Shown: piece after piece, positions 1 through 9,141 of the stretch
Position numbering within the stretch: position 1 is the first letter of the stretch
Layout of the letters: each line of letters begins with the position of its first letter
Assembly: GCF_037076565.1 (NCBI RefSeq)
Contig: NZ_AP029028.1
Span: forward strand, 4,526,001-4,590,000
Origin: Herbaspirillum sp. DW155
GTDB taxonomy: Bacteria; Pseudomonadota; Gammaproteobacteria; Burkholderiales; Burkholderiaceae_D
Length of the DNA: 64,000 nucleotides
Direction of reading: 5' to 3'
Program-made: the position numbers and the translations under genes
The notes under the pieces: model-generated
Told to the model about the DNA's origin: nothing
Database searches by the model: none
What the model saw: only the letters and a program-made list of their open reading frames with translations

Positions 1-2
1 TG

Positions 3-41
3 TTGAAGATTCCGCCGGTCAATCTCCGCAAGTCCCTCTGA
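3..41 (+). CDS. rpoN: RNA polymerase sigma-54 factor RpoN, C-terminal end (partial)
   Basis: The window opens inside a reading frame that gives LKIPPVNLRKSL and then a TGA stop at 39-41. This matches the usual extreme C-terminus of betaproteobacterial RpoN, which lies just after the RpoN box that contacts the -24 promoter element. The next gene is hpf, the standard neighbour of rpoN in proteobacteria, which supports the call. Only 12 residues are visible, so the assignment depends on this tail and the gene order. Confidence 0.65.
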   Translation: MKIPPVNLRKSL

Positions 42-194
42 GTTTTTCCTCAGTTTTTCTGCAGTACCGTTGCTGTGTTCCGGCAAGCATCCCGCTGATG
101 CCCATGCCATCCGACACGAAGACCGTGCCCGTGGTACAGCTGCAGCAAGGATCGATTGCACGAACCTCCAGTGACTTCACGATAGGAGTCTTGT

Positions 195-557
195 ATGAAT
201 CTGACCATCAGTGGACACCACCTCGAACTGACCCCCGCCATCCGGAAATACGTGCAAAGCAAGCTCACACGTATCAAGCGCCATTTCGACAACGTGATCG
301 ACGTCAGCGTGATCCTGAGCGTAGATAAACTCACAGAAAAGGAAAAGCGCCAAAAAGCGGAAATCAACGTCCACATCAAGGGGAAGGATTTACATGCAGA
401 AAGCATTGCACACGACCTCTATGCTGCCATTGACACGCTGATCGACAAGCTCGATCGTCAGGTCATCAAGCACAAGGACAAGTTGCAGGAACATCACTCC
501 ATGGCCAAGCGCCTGCCGGATGAAGCGCCGGCTGATGCGGTGGCCGGAGCGGCATAA
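195..557 (+). CDS. hpf: Ribosome hibernation promoting factor, short form (HPF/YfiA family)
   Basis: This is a 120-residue protein of the ribosome-associated inhibitor family. HPF binds the 30S decoding and tRNA channel in stationary phase and promotes ribosome dimerisation and silencing. The family fold covers about residues 1-105, beginning [20 protein letters not shown] and including the basic [10 protein letters not shown] helix. It lacks the extra C-terminal dimerisation domain of long HPF, so it is the short type, with an Ala-rich tail. AGGAG at 184-188 sits six bases before the ATG. It follows the end of rpoN, but ptsN and hprK, which often come next, are absent; a terminator follows instead. 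Confidence 0.93.
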   Translation: MNLTISGHHLELTPAIRKYVQSKLTRIKRHFDNVIDVSVILSVDKLTEKEKRQKAEINVHIKGKDLHAESIAHDLYAAIDTLIDKLDRQVIKHKDKLQEHHSMAKRLPDEAPADAVAGAA

Positions 558-631
558 GCCAAGGACAACGTCGGCAAGCTGACTCGCAGCCCGCAGGCTG
601 CTGAGAACGCCAGCCGAATCTCATGAGGAAG

Positions 632-652
632 GGGCGCGCAAGCGCCCTTTTT
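632..652 (+). terminator. Rho-independent terminator after hpf
   Basis: A six-pair GC stem, GGGCGC and GCGCCC around a GCAA loop, is followed directly by TTTTT. It lies 75 bases after the hpf stop and closes the rpoN-hpf transcript. Confidence 0.85.
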
Positions 653-902
653 CATTGGCCGCGCAGTCGGGCGGCAAGCCCTGTGGAAAAGATATAAAAG
701 ATAATCACCGGCAACTTTCCACAGCCATGACTCTCTGCAGCGAGCTGCCGATCCGCTGCTCCGCTTGAAGGCTGCGGCTGGCGTCCTCATATTAGGCTTC
801 AGAGTCTGCATATCATATAAATTATTTCCCGGATGCAATTTCCACCACATTGCGCAGACTGCCGGCGCGCAGTCGTTTTCAACGCGGCTGCCGGCTTTTC
901 CC

Positions 903-908
903 TATAAT
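903..908 (+). promoter_or_regulatory. Possible -10 box of the grxD promoter
   Basis: A perfect TATAAT lies 30 bases before the grxD start. No convincing -35 hexamer sits 16-18 bases upstream (the spacing window holds CAACGC), so the assignment is tentative. Confidence 0.35.
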
Positions 909-938
909 GTCGGCAATCCCATTTTTAAAGGCATAGCC

Positions 939-1250
939 ATGAGCGACGTCCAATCCTGGATCAAAGAAACCGTGACCCAAAACCCTGTGGTGCTGTTCAT
1001 GAAGGGCACTGCGCAATTCCCGCAATGCGGCTTTTCCGGCAAGGCCATCCAGTTGCTCAAAGCCAGCGGCGCCGAAAACATCGTCACCGTCAACGTGCTG
1101 GAAAGCCCGGACGTGCGCCAGGGCATCAAGGAATACTCGAACTGGCCGACCATTCCCCAGCTGTACGTGAAGGGCGAATTCATCGGCGGCTCCGACATCA
1201 TGAGCGAGATGTACGCTTCGGGCGAACTGCAGACCCTGATCAAGGGCTGA
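939..1250 (+). CDS. grxD: Monothiol glutaredoxin, Grx4 family
   Basis: This 103-residue protein has the monothiol active-site motif CGFS in the context QFPQCGFSGKA, plus the WPTIPQLYVKGEFIGGSDI segment that contacts glutathione. Grx4-type glutaredoxins bind a glutathione-ligated 2Fe-2S cluster and deliver it to Fe-S targets. I chose the ATG at 939 because the protein then begins MSDVQSWIKETV as in family members; the frame is open further upstream but that extension has no family resemblance. It is followed 24 bases later by ubiX, probably in one operon. Confidence 0.95.
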   Translation: MSDVQSWIKETVTQNPVVLFMKGTAQFPQCGFSGKAIQLLKASGAENIVTVNVLESPDVRQGIKEYSNWPTIPQLYVKGEFIGGSDIMSEMYASGELQTLIKG

Positions 1251-1274
1251 TTCCTTCCTGATCCGCATTCGTTC

Positions 1275-1877
1275 GTGAGTACTTCCTCCGGCCAGCCCCG
1301 CCAGCGCCTGATCGTCGCCATCACCGGCGCGACCGGTGCCATTTATGGCGTGCGGCTGCTGGAGCATCTGCGCAAACATGGTCAGGTGGAAACGCACCTG
1401 ATGGTCTCCGAAGCCGGCGTGCTCAATCTCCACCAGGAGCTGGACATGCGGCGCAAGGATGTCGAAGCCCTGGCCGACGTGGTACACAACGTGCGTGACG
1501 TGGGTGCCTGCATCGCCAGCGGTTCCTTCGCCTCCACCGGCATGGTGGTGGCGCCCTGTTCGATGAAGACGCTGGCGGCCGTGGCCCACGGCCTGTCCGA
1601 CAACCTCATCACCCGCGCCGCCGATGTGGTGCTGAAGGAACGCCGGCGCCTGGTGCTGATGGTGCGCGAGACGCCCTTCAATCTGGCGCACCTGCGCAAC
1701 ATGACCGCCGTGACCGAAATGGGCGGAGTCATCTTCCCGCCCCTGCCCGGCTTTTACCAGCGTCCCGCTTCCATGGAAGAAATGGTCGATCACACGCTGG
1801 GCCGCGTGCTGGACATGCTCGGCATCCCGATGCAGCTCACGCCCGAATGGCAAGGCATGAAGGGTGGGGTGGACTGA
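1275..1877 (+). CDS. ubiX: Flavin prenyltransferase UbiX
   Basis: This 200-residue protein makes prenylated FMN, the cofactor of UbiD-type decarboxylases in ubiquinone synthesis and aromatic acid metabolism. It shows the Rossmann-like start VAITGATGAIYGVRLLE, the ASGSFASTGMVVAPCSMKTLA segment and the LVLMVRETPFNLAHLRNM motif typical of UbiX/Pad1. The start is GTG at 1275, 24 bases after grxD; no in-frame ATG lies nearby. The setting in an aromatic-catabolism region is suggestive, but grxD-ubiX linkage is common in betaproteobacteria and points to the housekeeping role. Confidence 0.95.
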   Translation: MSTSSGQPRQRLIVAITGATGAIYGVRLLEHLRKHGQVETHLMVSEAGVLNLHQELDMRRKDVEALADVVHNVRDVGACIASGSFASTGMVVAPCSMKTLAAVAHGLSDNLITRAADVVLKERRRLVLMVRETPFNLAHLRNMTAVTEMGGVIFPPLPGFYQRPASMEEMVDHTLGRVLDMLGIPMQLTPEWQGMKGGVD

Positions 1878-1899
1878 ACCGGCCGCCTGGTTCCCAAAG

Positions 1900-1933
1900 A
1901 AAATGGCCGCAGCTCATCACTGCGGCCATTTCT
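1900..1933. terminator. Bidirectional terminator between ubiX and the convergent SDR gene
   Basis: AAATGGCCGCA and TGCGGCCATTT form an 11-pair stem around a nine-base loop. A-rich sequence precedes it and T-rich sequence follows, so it can end ubiX and the oppositely oriented dehydrogenase gene. Confidence 0.75.
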
Positions 1934-1957
1934 TCATCTGTCAGAGTGCAGTCACCA

Positions 1958-2725
1958 TCAACCGCGCCCGATATAGGGCATCTTGGTCGCCATCACTGTC
2001 ATGAACTGCACATTGGCTTCCAGCGGCAGGCTATCCATGTAGAGGATAGCCTTGGCCACGTGTTCCGCATCCATGGTCGGCTCGACCTTGGTGGAACCAT
2101 CGGCCTGCAGCGTGCCCTTTTTCATCAACGTGGTCATGTCGGTGGAGGCGTTGCCGATGTCGATCTGGCCGCAAGCAATATCGTAGGCGCGGCCATCGAG
2201 CGAGGTGGCCTTGGTCAGGCCGGTGATGGCATGCTTGGTCGCCGTATAGGACGCCGAGAACGGACGCGGCGCATGTGCCGAGATCGAGCCGTTGTTGATG
2301 ATGCGGCCCCCGCGCGGCGACTGATCCTTCATGATGCGGAAGGCTTCCTGCGTGCACAGGAAGACGCCGGTCAGGTTGATGTCCACCGCCGCCTTCCACT
2401 GCTCCACACTCAGCTCTTCCAGCGACACGGGCGGCGCGAAGATGCCGGCATTGTTGAAGAGCAGGTCGAGCCGACCGAAACGCTCACGCGTCCTGGCGAA
2501 CAGCTGCTTCACCGACGCCGGATCGGTCACGTCGGCCGCCACCACCAGCGCATTGGCACCGTGCTCGCCGGCCAGCCTGACGGTCTCTTCCAGCGCGTCC
2601 TGGCGGCGTCCGGCCAGGGCCACGCCATAGCCTTCGCGCAGCAGCGCCAGGGTGATCTGCCGGCCGATGCCGGAGCCTGCGCCGGTCACCAGCGCAATAC
2701 GTTTGGTCGGTGTGGTTGCTGCCAT
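1958..2725 (-). CDS. Short-chain dehydrogenase/reductase, substrate unknown
   Basis: This is a 255-residue classical SDR. It carries the nucleotide-binding TGAGSGIGR motif near residue 15, the NNAG motif near residue 91, a serine in the NNGSISAH segment and the catalytic YTATK around residues 162-166. Classical SDRs oxidise or reduce alcohol and carbonyl groups with NAD(P)(H). GGAGGAAT lies eight bases before the ATG. It stands alone on the minus strand, convergent with ubiX and divergent from the outer-membrane-type gene at 3288, so context does not name a substrate. Confidence 0.85.
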   Translation of the reverse strand: MAATTPTKRIALVTGAGSGIGRQITLALLREGYGVALAGRRQDALEETVRLAGEHGANALVVAADVTDPASVKQLFARTRERFGRLDLLFNNAGIFAPPVSLEELSVEQWKAAVDINLTGVFLCTQEAFRIMKDQSPRGGRIINNGSISAHAPRPFSASYTATKHAITGLTKATSLDGRAYDIACGQIDIGNASTDMTTLMKKGTLQADGSTKVEPTMDAEHVAKAILYMDSLPLEANVQFMTVMATKMPYIGRG

Positions 2726-2766
2726 TGTGTCTATTCCTCCATGGTGTCTGATATCGCCATCACATG

Positions 2767-3287
2767 ACGGCGGCAGTGCGATCTCTCCTTGAGGGCCCGA
2801 CTATAGCAGCGCCATCTTTTCGGCAGATGAGAGATTTTCATCCGTGCAGAGACTACTACTCTCCTCATTCACACAGATCCACCTCACTATGCTGTCAGCA
2901 TATTGTCAGTATTTTGTCAGAAGCTGATGCAATACTAGACACGTCTGTGCAGCACCTTCATGTTACCGAGCACCTCATGCAACCTGATGAACCGCTCGTG
3001 CGCACACAAAGTGCGGGATAGTAGCCAAATAGAACAATAGCCAAATCCCAAGGCAAGACAATCGCGGCGAGCCGGCCCCGTCATGCTTTGCATGGGGCAG
3101 ACATGTTTTTCGACTTGGACGTCATTACTCAATCTGAGCAACAAATTGGCCCTGCGATAGCTATATCGGTAGCCTCACGCCACCGACATAGATCGCCGAA
3201 TTGTTGCTCAAAATAGAAATACGTCTTATTTACAGCGAGAATGAAAACAGCCGCCGCCCCTCAACCCTCTCTCACTCATCCACTCCA
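2767..3287. other. Intergenic region without a credible gene
   Basis: About 520 bases separate the SDR from the outer-membrane-type gene. The composition is more AT-rich than the surroundings. The only structure seen is a ten-base inverted repeat, TGAGCAACAA at 3135-3144 and TTGTTGCTCA at 3201-3210, just upstream of the next gene. The short open frames here have no recognisable domain or ribosome site. It probably holds the promoter of the 3288 gene. Confidence 0.5.
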
Positions 3288-4193
3288 ATGACACTATCCA
3301 AACCGATCAAACTGCTCGCTGGCCTGTTGGCCGGTGCTGCACTGCTTCCTGCCCACGCCGGCGAAGGTGCCTTCGGCTGGCTCTACACGCTGGACATCCA
3401 ACCCAAAGGCAAACTGGAGTTTGAACAAAAAATCGACGTCACCCACAATCAATCGGCCGGCAGCTACAACTGGACCCAGTATCGTTCAGCGCTGGAGTAC
3501 GGGCTGACCAATGACCTGCAGGTGGCCGGCTACATCAATGCCTACTCCATCAACGCCAACAAGAACTACATCAATCCGGAAGCCTGCAACGACAGCGTTC
3601 CGTGCACCGCCGGCTTCGGCGTACCGGCCTCGGTCAGCGGCAGCACGGACAGTTTCCGCCAGCGCGGCATTGACGGTTTTTCGCTGGAAGCGATCTACCG
3701 CATCACCAATCCGCTGACCTCGCCGGTTGGCGTGGGCGTGTATGTCGAACCGACCTACGGCAAGCTGGAAAACGAACTGGAAACCCGCCTGATCTTGCAG
3801 AGCAACTTCCTGGATGATCGCCTGGTCTTCGCCATCAACGTGTTGAGCGAACTGGAACGCGAGAAGTATGCCGATGGCGTGATCCACAACTCCATGCTCG
3901 ACCTCCTGTATGGCATGAGCTACCGCGTGGCGCCGCGCTGGACCATCGGTCTGGAAGGCCGCCTGCACACCGACTACGACGGCAACTTCTACCAGTCGCA
4001 TTCGCAAACGGCCAACTTCTTCGGTCCGACGCTGCACTATGCGGAGAAAGACTGGTGGGTCACAGCCGCTTGGCGCCATCAGCTCAACGGCCGATGCTAT
4101 AACGATGGCACAGCCGATTGCTCCAACGGCCATGTCTCGGACAACCATGGCCGCGACGAAGTGATGATCAAGTTCGGTATCCCGCTCAACTGA
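3288..4193 (+). CDS. Predicted outer-membrane beta-barrel protein of unknown function
   Basis: From ATG 3288 the protein is 301 residues with a clear signal peptide (MTLSKPIKLLAGLLAGAALL, cleavage predicted after PAHA). The mature part is rich in alternating aromatic and polar strands (YNWTQYRSALEYGLTNDLQV; PRWTIGLEGRLHTDY) and ends in a short strand, GRDEVMIKFGIPLN, which resembles an outer-membrane barrel. An earlier in-frame ATG at 3201 would bury the signal peptide, so I reject it. No good Shine-Dalgarno site precedes 3288. It leads a four-gene cluster with an FMN-binding protein, ApbE and a membrane protein and may be the outer-membrane component. The protein family is not certain. Confidence 0.7.
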   Translation: MTLSKPIKLLAGLLAGAALLPAHAGEGAFGWLYTLDIQPKGKLEFEQKIDVTHNQSAGSYNWTQYRSALEYGLTNDLQVAGYINAYSINANKNYINPEACNDSVPCTAGFGVPASVSGSTDSFRQRGIDGFSLEAIYRITNPLTSPVGVGVYVEPTYGKLENELETRLILQSNFLDDRLVFAINVLSELEREKYADGVIHNSMLDLLYGMSYRVAPRWTIGLEGRLHTDYDGNFYQSHSQTANFFGPTLHYAEKDWWVTAAWRHQLNGRCYNDGTADCSNGHVSDNHGRDEVMIKFGIPLN

Positions 4194-4260
4194 ATTCGTA
4201 TCAACCCGAGGGCGGGCCGCCAAATCCAGCCAAGCCTGCCCTCCATCTAACATAACAATA

Positions 4261-4800
4261 ATGAAATTCACTCCTGCAACTAATCTGGTCCTGGCCCTGT
4301 GCGGCTCGGTCATCCCGTTCACGGTACAAGCCAAGGTCTACAGCACCGTGGAACAGGCCCAGCAAGCGATGTTCCCCGGGCAGACGCTGGTTCACCGGCC
4401 GTTCCTGCCGACGCCGGCGCAACAGCAGCAACTACGCGACATTTCCTCGGTCTCCCATCCCTTCCAGGGTAACCGCATCTGGAAGACCGCCAATGGCGGC
4501 TGGTTCGTGATCGACGAAGTGGTCGGCAAGCATGAAATGATCACCTACGCCGTGGGCATTGGCCCGGATGGCAAAATCGTTCAGATCGCCGTGCTGGAAT
4601 ACCATGAGTCCTATGGCTATGAAGTGGCCGAAGCCTCATGGCGCAGCCAATTCATCGGCAAGACGGCCGCCGCGCCAATCAAGCTGGAAAAGGATATCCA
4701 GAACATCGGCGGCGCCACCCTGTCCTGCAAGCACATCACCGATGGCGTACGGCGCGTGATGAGCTTCTACGAGATGGTGCTCAAAAGCAGCCCGGCGTGA
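4261..4800 (+). CDS. Periplasmic FMN-binding domain protein
   Basis: This 179-residue protein has a signal peptide (MKFTPATNLVLALCGSVIPF, cleavage near VQA-KVY) and a C-terminal FMN-binding domain. The motif IGGATLSCKHITDGVRR matches the flavinylation signature in which the hydroxyl residue two after AT (here Ser) is joined covalently to FMN by ApbE. The adjoining EYHESYGYEV segment is also typical of the family. The next gene is apbE itself, overlapping by one base, so the two are probably translationally coupled and this protein is its likely substrate. The role inferred is electron transfer on the periplasmic side. Confidence 0.85.
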   Translation: MKFTPATNLVLALCGSVIPFTVQAKVYSTVEQAQQAMFPGQTLVHRPFLPTPAQQQQLRDISSVSHPFQGNRIWKTANGGWFVIDEVVGKHEMITYAVGIGPDGKIVQIAVLEYHESYGYEVAEASWRSQFIGKTAAAPIKLEKDIQNIGGATLSCKHITDGVRRVMSFYEMVLKSSPA

Positions 4801-5711
4801 TGCAAACGATGCAGCAACAATGCCGCCCCGCCCTGGGCACGCTGGTCGAGATCGCCATTCATGAAGAAGATCTCCCGGGCAGCGCCAGCGCCCGGGAGTC
4901 CCTCTTCGCCAGCGCCTTCGCCGCCATTGCGGCGGTGGAGCAGGAAATGTCATTCCACGCACCACAGAGCAGCCTGTCGCGGCTCAACCGCACCCCTGCT
5001 GGCGTCTCGCTGAAGCTGCCGGCCTGGACTTACGAAGTGCTGGAAACGGCCATGATGCTGCATGCCGCCACCGATGGGCAGTTCGACTGCGGCATCGCGC
5101 ACAGGCTGGTGCACAGCGGCCTGCTGCCCGACCATGGCTTGCGAGCACTGGCGCATTCCAGCCTGGAGGGATTGCAACTGGAAGGCGCGCAGACAGTGAC
5201 CGTACTGCGACCGACCTGCGTGGACCTGGGCGGCATCGCCAAAGGCTTTGCTGTGGACAAGGCGGTCGACGCCCTGCATGCCGCAGGCGTGTCCCGTTGC
5301 CGCATCAACGCAGGCGGCGATATCCGCATCAGCGGCCGGGAGGCAACCGATATCTTCATCCGCCACCCGACCGCACCCGGTCTGGCCGTGCTGCTGGGGC
5401 AACTGGCCGAGGGCGCCGTCGCCACCTCCGCGCCCTACTACTCGCTGTGCGAGCATGCAGGCGAAGCCACCTGCGCCCTGCTCGATCCCCAGGGAAAATC
5501 GCTCACTGCACCAGTGAGCTACACGGTGCTGGCCCCCACCTGCATGATCGCCGACGCACTGACCAAGGCCGTCGCAGTATGTGCCAGCCGAGCGCCGCAG
5601 CGCAGCTCACCACTCGACGCTGCCCCGCCGCAGCCATTCCATGCCGGCTTCCTGGCGCAATTCCAGGCACAGGCCTTCATCCTGCACCCTCCTTTGGCAC
5701 AGCAACGCTGA
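4800..5711 (+). CDS. apbE: FAD:protein FMN transferase ApbE
   Basis: The ATG at 4800 overlaps the preceding TGA (TGATG) and gives 303 residues; an upstream extension in the same frame only shadows the FMN-binding gene. ApbE moves FMN from FAD onto Ser/Thr of target proteins in the periplasm. Family motifs present are SLSRLNRT, the VDLGGIAKGFAVDKA segment, the INAGGDIR segment and the metal-site MIADALTKAVAV. An obvious N-terminal signal peptide is not seen, which is odd for ApbE; the tail after about residue 275 is Pro/Ala-rich and not conserved. Its substrate is probably the neighbouring FMN-binding protein. Confidence 0.9.
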   Translation: MQTMQQQCRPALGTLVEIAIHEEDLPGSASARESLFASAFAAIAAVEQEMSFHAPQSSLSRLNRTPAGVSLKLPAWTYEVLETAMMLHAATDGQFDCGIAHRLVHSGLLPDHGLRALAHSSLEGLQLEGAQTVTVLRPTCVDLGGIAKGFAVDKAVDALHAAGVSRCRINAGGDIRISGREATDIFIRHPTAPGLAVLLGQLAEGAVATSAPYYSLCEHAGEATCALLDPQGKSLTAPVSYTVLAPTCMIADALTKAVAVCASRAPQRSSPLDAAPPQPFHAGFLAQFQAQAFILHPPLAQQR

Positions 5712-5716
5712 ACGTC

Positions 5717-6157
5717 ATGACCGACAAGTTCGCCCATTCAAATCGCCGGCTGCCCGGCAAAATGCATCGCTGGCAGAGACATACCAGCTTCTGGATCCTG
5801 GGCTCGTGTTTCATGAGCGGCACAGGCTGGTTCCTCTGCCTGGACTGGCTGGAGATGCCCGTGCCCCAACTCAAGCCCTGGTGGATCGTTCATGGCTGCA
5901 GCAGCATCATTGCGATCCTGCTGATTGGGGCCGCACTGCCGCAGCACGTCATCGTCACTTGGAAAGCCCGCCGCAATATACGGCACGGCATACTGGTGCT
6001 GCTGGGATTCGCGCTGGCACTGTTGAGCGCGCTGGGACTGTTCTATGCGCCGGAGCAATGGCGCGATACCGTGCATTGGATCCACTGCATCGCCTGCCTG
6101 ATGCTGGCGCTGGTGTTCCCGCTGCATGTGGTGCGCGGCCGCCGGCACCGGGGCTGA
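5717..6157 (+). CDS. Four-helix His-rich membrane protein (possible b-type cytochrome)
   Basis: From ATG 5717, five bases after apbE, the protein has 146 residues. Four hydrophobic segments lie near residues 22-42, 56-76, 92-112 and 119-141. Histidines sit in or at the ends of these helices (RHTSF, WWIVHG, ALPQHV, TVHWIH, FPLHVV), as in DUF4405-like and other small b-haem membrane proteins. By position it could pass electrons from the quinone pool to the FMN protein. The family assignment is an inference from topology and histidine placement. Confidence 0.65.
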   Translation: MTDKFAHSNRRLPGKMHRWQRHTSFWILGSCFMSGTGWFLCLDWLEMPVPQLKPWWIVHGCSSIIAILLIGAALPQHVIVTWKARRNIRHGILVLLGFALALLSALGLFYAPEQWRDTVHWIHCIACLMLALVFPLHVVRGRRHRG

Positions 6158-6185
6158 TCCCGGCGCCCCGCGCTGACGATCTTCA

Positions 6186-8867
6186 TCAGACTGTATTCGA
6201 CCAGGACTGTGCGGTAACGATGCCCAGGAGCCGCGCAGCCTCGTCCAGCCGCGCCCGGTCCCTCTCCCACACTTCGCACAAGGCCGTATAAGCAATCCAG
6301 CGCGCATCGACCTCAAAGAAATCACGCAGATTCACCCGCGTATCGCTGCGCCCAAACCCGTCCGTGCCCAGCGTCACATAAGACGCCGGCACGAAAGCGC
6401 GAATGCTCTCCGGCAAGGTGCGGATGTAGTCGCTCACCGCAATGACCGGCGTATCGCTGCCCTGCAACTGCTGCGTCACGTAAGGCTCCACCTCCGTTCC
6501 CGACAAGCGCTGCTTCCGGTGAGCCGCCACGCCATCGCGCGCCAGTTCGGTGTAACTGGTCACGCTCCACACCTCGGCCTCGATCTGCCAGTGCTGCTGC
6601 AGCAGCGCAGCCGCCGCCACCGCTTCCTTCAACATCGGACCGGAACCCAGCAGCCGCACCTGCGCCCCCGGCTTGCGGCGCAGGCAGTACAGGCCGCGCA
6701 GGATGCCCTCCTGCACGCCATCCGGCAAACTGGGTTGAGCTTCGTTCTCGTTGGTGACGGTGAGGTAGTAGAACACGTCATCGCCGCGCTCCATCATGCG
6801 ACGCATGCCCTCATCCAGAATCACCGCCAGCTCATAGGCATAGGCCGGATCATACGAAACGCAATTCGGAATCGATGCCGCCGTGACGAGGCTGCTGCCA
6901 TCCTGATGCTGCAAGCCCTCGCCACCCAGGGTCGTGCGCCCCGACGTGGCGCCGATCAGGAAGCCGCGCGCACGCTGGTCCGCCGCCGCCCAGATCAGGT
7001 CGCCGATGCGCTGGAAACCGAACATCGAGTAATAGATGTAGAACGGCAGCATCGGCGTGCCATGCACCGAATAGGCGGTCGCCGCAGCCGTCCATGAGGA
7101 AATCGCACCGGCTTCGGTGATGCCCTCTTCCAGGATCTGCCCGTCCCTGGCTTCACGATAGTAGAGGATGGAACCGATATCCTCCGGCTCATACAACTGC
7201 CCTTGCGACGAATAGATGCCGACCTGGCGGAACAGGTTGGCCATGCCGAAGGTACGCGCCTCATCGGCGACGATGGGCACCACGTACTGGCCGAAATCCT
7301 TGTCCTTCAACAGATTGCCGAGCTGCCGCACCAGGGCCATGGTGGAGGACATTTCCTTGCCATCGGCTTCCAGCGCAAACCTGCTATGCGCTTCCAGTGC
7401 CGGCACGGCGCGCCGGGCGGGCCCCACATGGCGGCGCGGCAGATAACCGCCGAGGGCGGCGCGGCGCGCGTGCAGGTGCTTCATCTCGGGACTGTCATCG
7501 GCCGGCTTGTAGAAGGCCAGCTCACGGCATTGCGCATCGCTCAGCGGCAGCTTGAAGCGGTCACGGAATTGCAGCAGGCTTTCTTCATCCAGCTTCTTCT
7601 GCTGGTGCGTGGTCATCTTGCCTTCGCCCGCCGCGCCCATGCCGTAGCCCTTCTTGGTCTGCGCCAGGATCACCGTCGGCTGGCCACGATGGCGGGCTGC
7701 GGCCTGGTAGGCCGAGTAAATCTTTTTCATGTCGTGCCCGCCACGGCGCAGGCGATTGATTTCCTCATCGGTGAGCGTGGCACCGATGGCGCGCGTACCC
7801 GGGGTCTGGCCGAAGAAGTGCTGGCGGTTGAAGGCGCCATCGTTGGCGGCGAAGGTCTGCAATTGCCCGTCTACCGTACGGTTCAGGGCATCGACCAGTT
7901 CGCCGTCCTTGTCGCGGGCAAACAGACCATCCCAGTCCGAACCCCACAGCAGCTTGATGACGTTCCAACCAGCCCCGGCAAAGAGCGTTTCCAGCTCATC
8001 GACGATGTGGCCATTGCCGCGCACCGGTCCATCCAGGCGCTGCAGGTTGCAGTTGACCACGAAGATGAGATTGTCCAGCTTCTCGCGCGAGGCCAGCGAG
8101 AGCGCAGCCAGCGATTCGGGCTCGTCCATCTCGCCATCGCCGAACACGCCCCAGACCTTGCGCCCCTGATCCTGCAACAGGCCGCGATGTTCCATGTAGC
8201 GCAGGAAGCGCGCCTGGTAGATCGCATTGATAGGACCGATCCCCATGGAGCCGGTCGGGAACTGCCAGAACTGCGGCATCAGCCAGGGATGCGGATAGGA
8301 CGACAGACCCTGGCGCCCGACACGCTTGGCCTCGATCTCGCGCCGGTAGTAGGCCAGGTCCTCTTCGGCGAGCGCGCCTTCGAGGAAAGCCCGTGCATAG
8401 ATGCCCGGCGCGGAATGCGGCTGGAAGTAGACGACATCACCGGCGAACTGCGCATCGCGGGCGCGGAAGAAGTGGTTGAAGCCAACCTCGAACAGATCCG
8501 CCGCCGAGGCATAGCTGGCGATATGCCCGCCCAGCTCGCCATAAGCGCGATTGGCGCGCACCACCATGGCCAGTGCATTCCAGCGCATGATGCTGGCGAT
8601 GCGCTCTTCGATGGCCTGCGCATCCGAGCCACCCGGAAAAGGCGGTTCCTGTTCAGGCCGGATAGTGTTGACGTAGGGCGTGTTGCGCGCATCGCGCCAG
8701 TTCACGCCCCATTGCCGGGCCGCCGCCGACAGCCGCGAGAGCAGGAAGCGCGCACGTTCCGGGCCGGCCTCGGTCAGCACGCTTTGCAGGGCTTGCAGCC
8801 ATTCCTGGGTTTCCTGGGCATCGATGTCGATATCGCGCGGGATATCGCTGTCGCTGGGGCGGGACAT
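6186..8867 (-). CDS. Homodimeric 2-oxoacid dehydrogenase E1, AceE/MdeB-like
   Basis: This 893-residue protein is a homodimeric pyruvate dehydrogenase-type E1, a thiamine diphosphate enzyme that decarboxylates a 2-oxoacid. The TPP motif starts GDGEMDEPESLAAL and ends NCN; the segment DGSSLVTAASIPNCVSYDPAYAYE matches the conserved pyrimidine domain. I chose the ATG at 8867, preceded by AGGAGAAG, because residues upstream in the same frame are not conserved. No E2 or E3 genes are nearby, so it must share the dihydrolipoyl transferase of another complex. The divergent Lrp gene recalls mdeR-mdeB of Pseudomonas methionine catabolism, where MdeB acts on 2-oxobutyrate; methionine gamma-lyase is missing here. 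Confidence 0.88.
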   Translation of the reverse strand: MSRPSDSDIPRDIDIDAQETQEWLQALQSVLTEAGPERARFLLSRLSAAARQWGVNWRDARNTPYVNTIRPEQEPPFPGGSDAQAIEERIASIMRWNALAMVVRANRAYGELGGHIASYASAADLFEVGFNHFFRARDAQFAGDVVYFQPHSAPGIYARAFLEGALAEEDLAYYRREIEAKRVGRQGLSSYPHPWLMPQFWQFPTGSMGIGPINAIYQARFLRYMEHRGLLQDQGRKVWGVFGDGEMDEPESLAALSLASREKLDNLIFVVNCNLQRLDGPVRGNGHIVDELETLFAGAGWNVIKLLWGSDWDGLFARDKDGELVDALNRTVDGQLQTFAANDGAFNRQHFFGQTPGTRAIGATLTDEEINRLRRGGHDMKKIYSAYQAAARHRGQPTVILAQTKKGYGMGAAGEGKMTTHQQKKLDEESLLQFRDRFKLPLSDAQCRELAFYKPADDSPEMKHLHARRAALGGYLPRRHVGPARRAVPALEAHSRFALEADGKEMSSTMALVRQLGNLLKDKDFGQYVVPIVADEARTFGMANLFRQVGIYSSQGQLYEPEDIGSILYYREARDGQILEEGITEAGAISSWTAAATAYSVHGTPMLPFYIYYSMFGFQRIGDLIWAAADQRARGFLIGATSGRTTLGGEGLQHQDGSSLVTAASIPNCVSYDPAYAYELAVILDEGMRRMMERGDDVFYYLTVTNENEAQPSLPDGVQEGILRGLYCLRRKPGAQVRLLGSGPMLKEAVAAAALLQQHWQIEAEVWSVTSYTELARDGVAAHRKQRLSGTEVEPYVTQQLQGSDTPVIAVSDYIRTLPESIRAFVPASYVTLGTDGFGRSDTRVNLRDFFEVDARWIAYTALCEVWERDRARLDEAARLLGIVTAQSWSNTV

Positions 8868-9141
8868 GTCCACTTCGTCTTCTCCTGTCGGGTTGCGCCG
8901 GACCGGGCACATCGCTGCTCTATGCAAAGAGACAAAAAGCCGGTAAAACACAGGCCGCGCCATCTGTCTCCCTGCGCCCGGCGCCTTTTCGGTCTTGTCG
9001 TTGTTGAGGGCCTGCGTGATGGAACCACCGGACTACGATACGCCGGATGCCCCGGCATGAGTCACTTAAGATGGGAAGTTGCCGTACAATATTCAGCATC
9101 CAGTGCTGCAAAACTGAAACTGACAGAATTTAATTTCGATA

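Noticed and set aside
2764-3021. Open frame of 85 codons after the SDR gene
   Set aside because: No ribosome site, no domain, and composition like the surrounding non-coding DNA.
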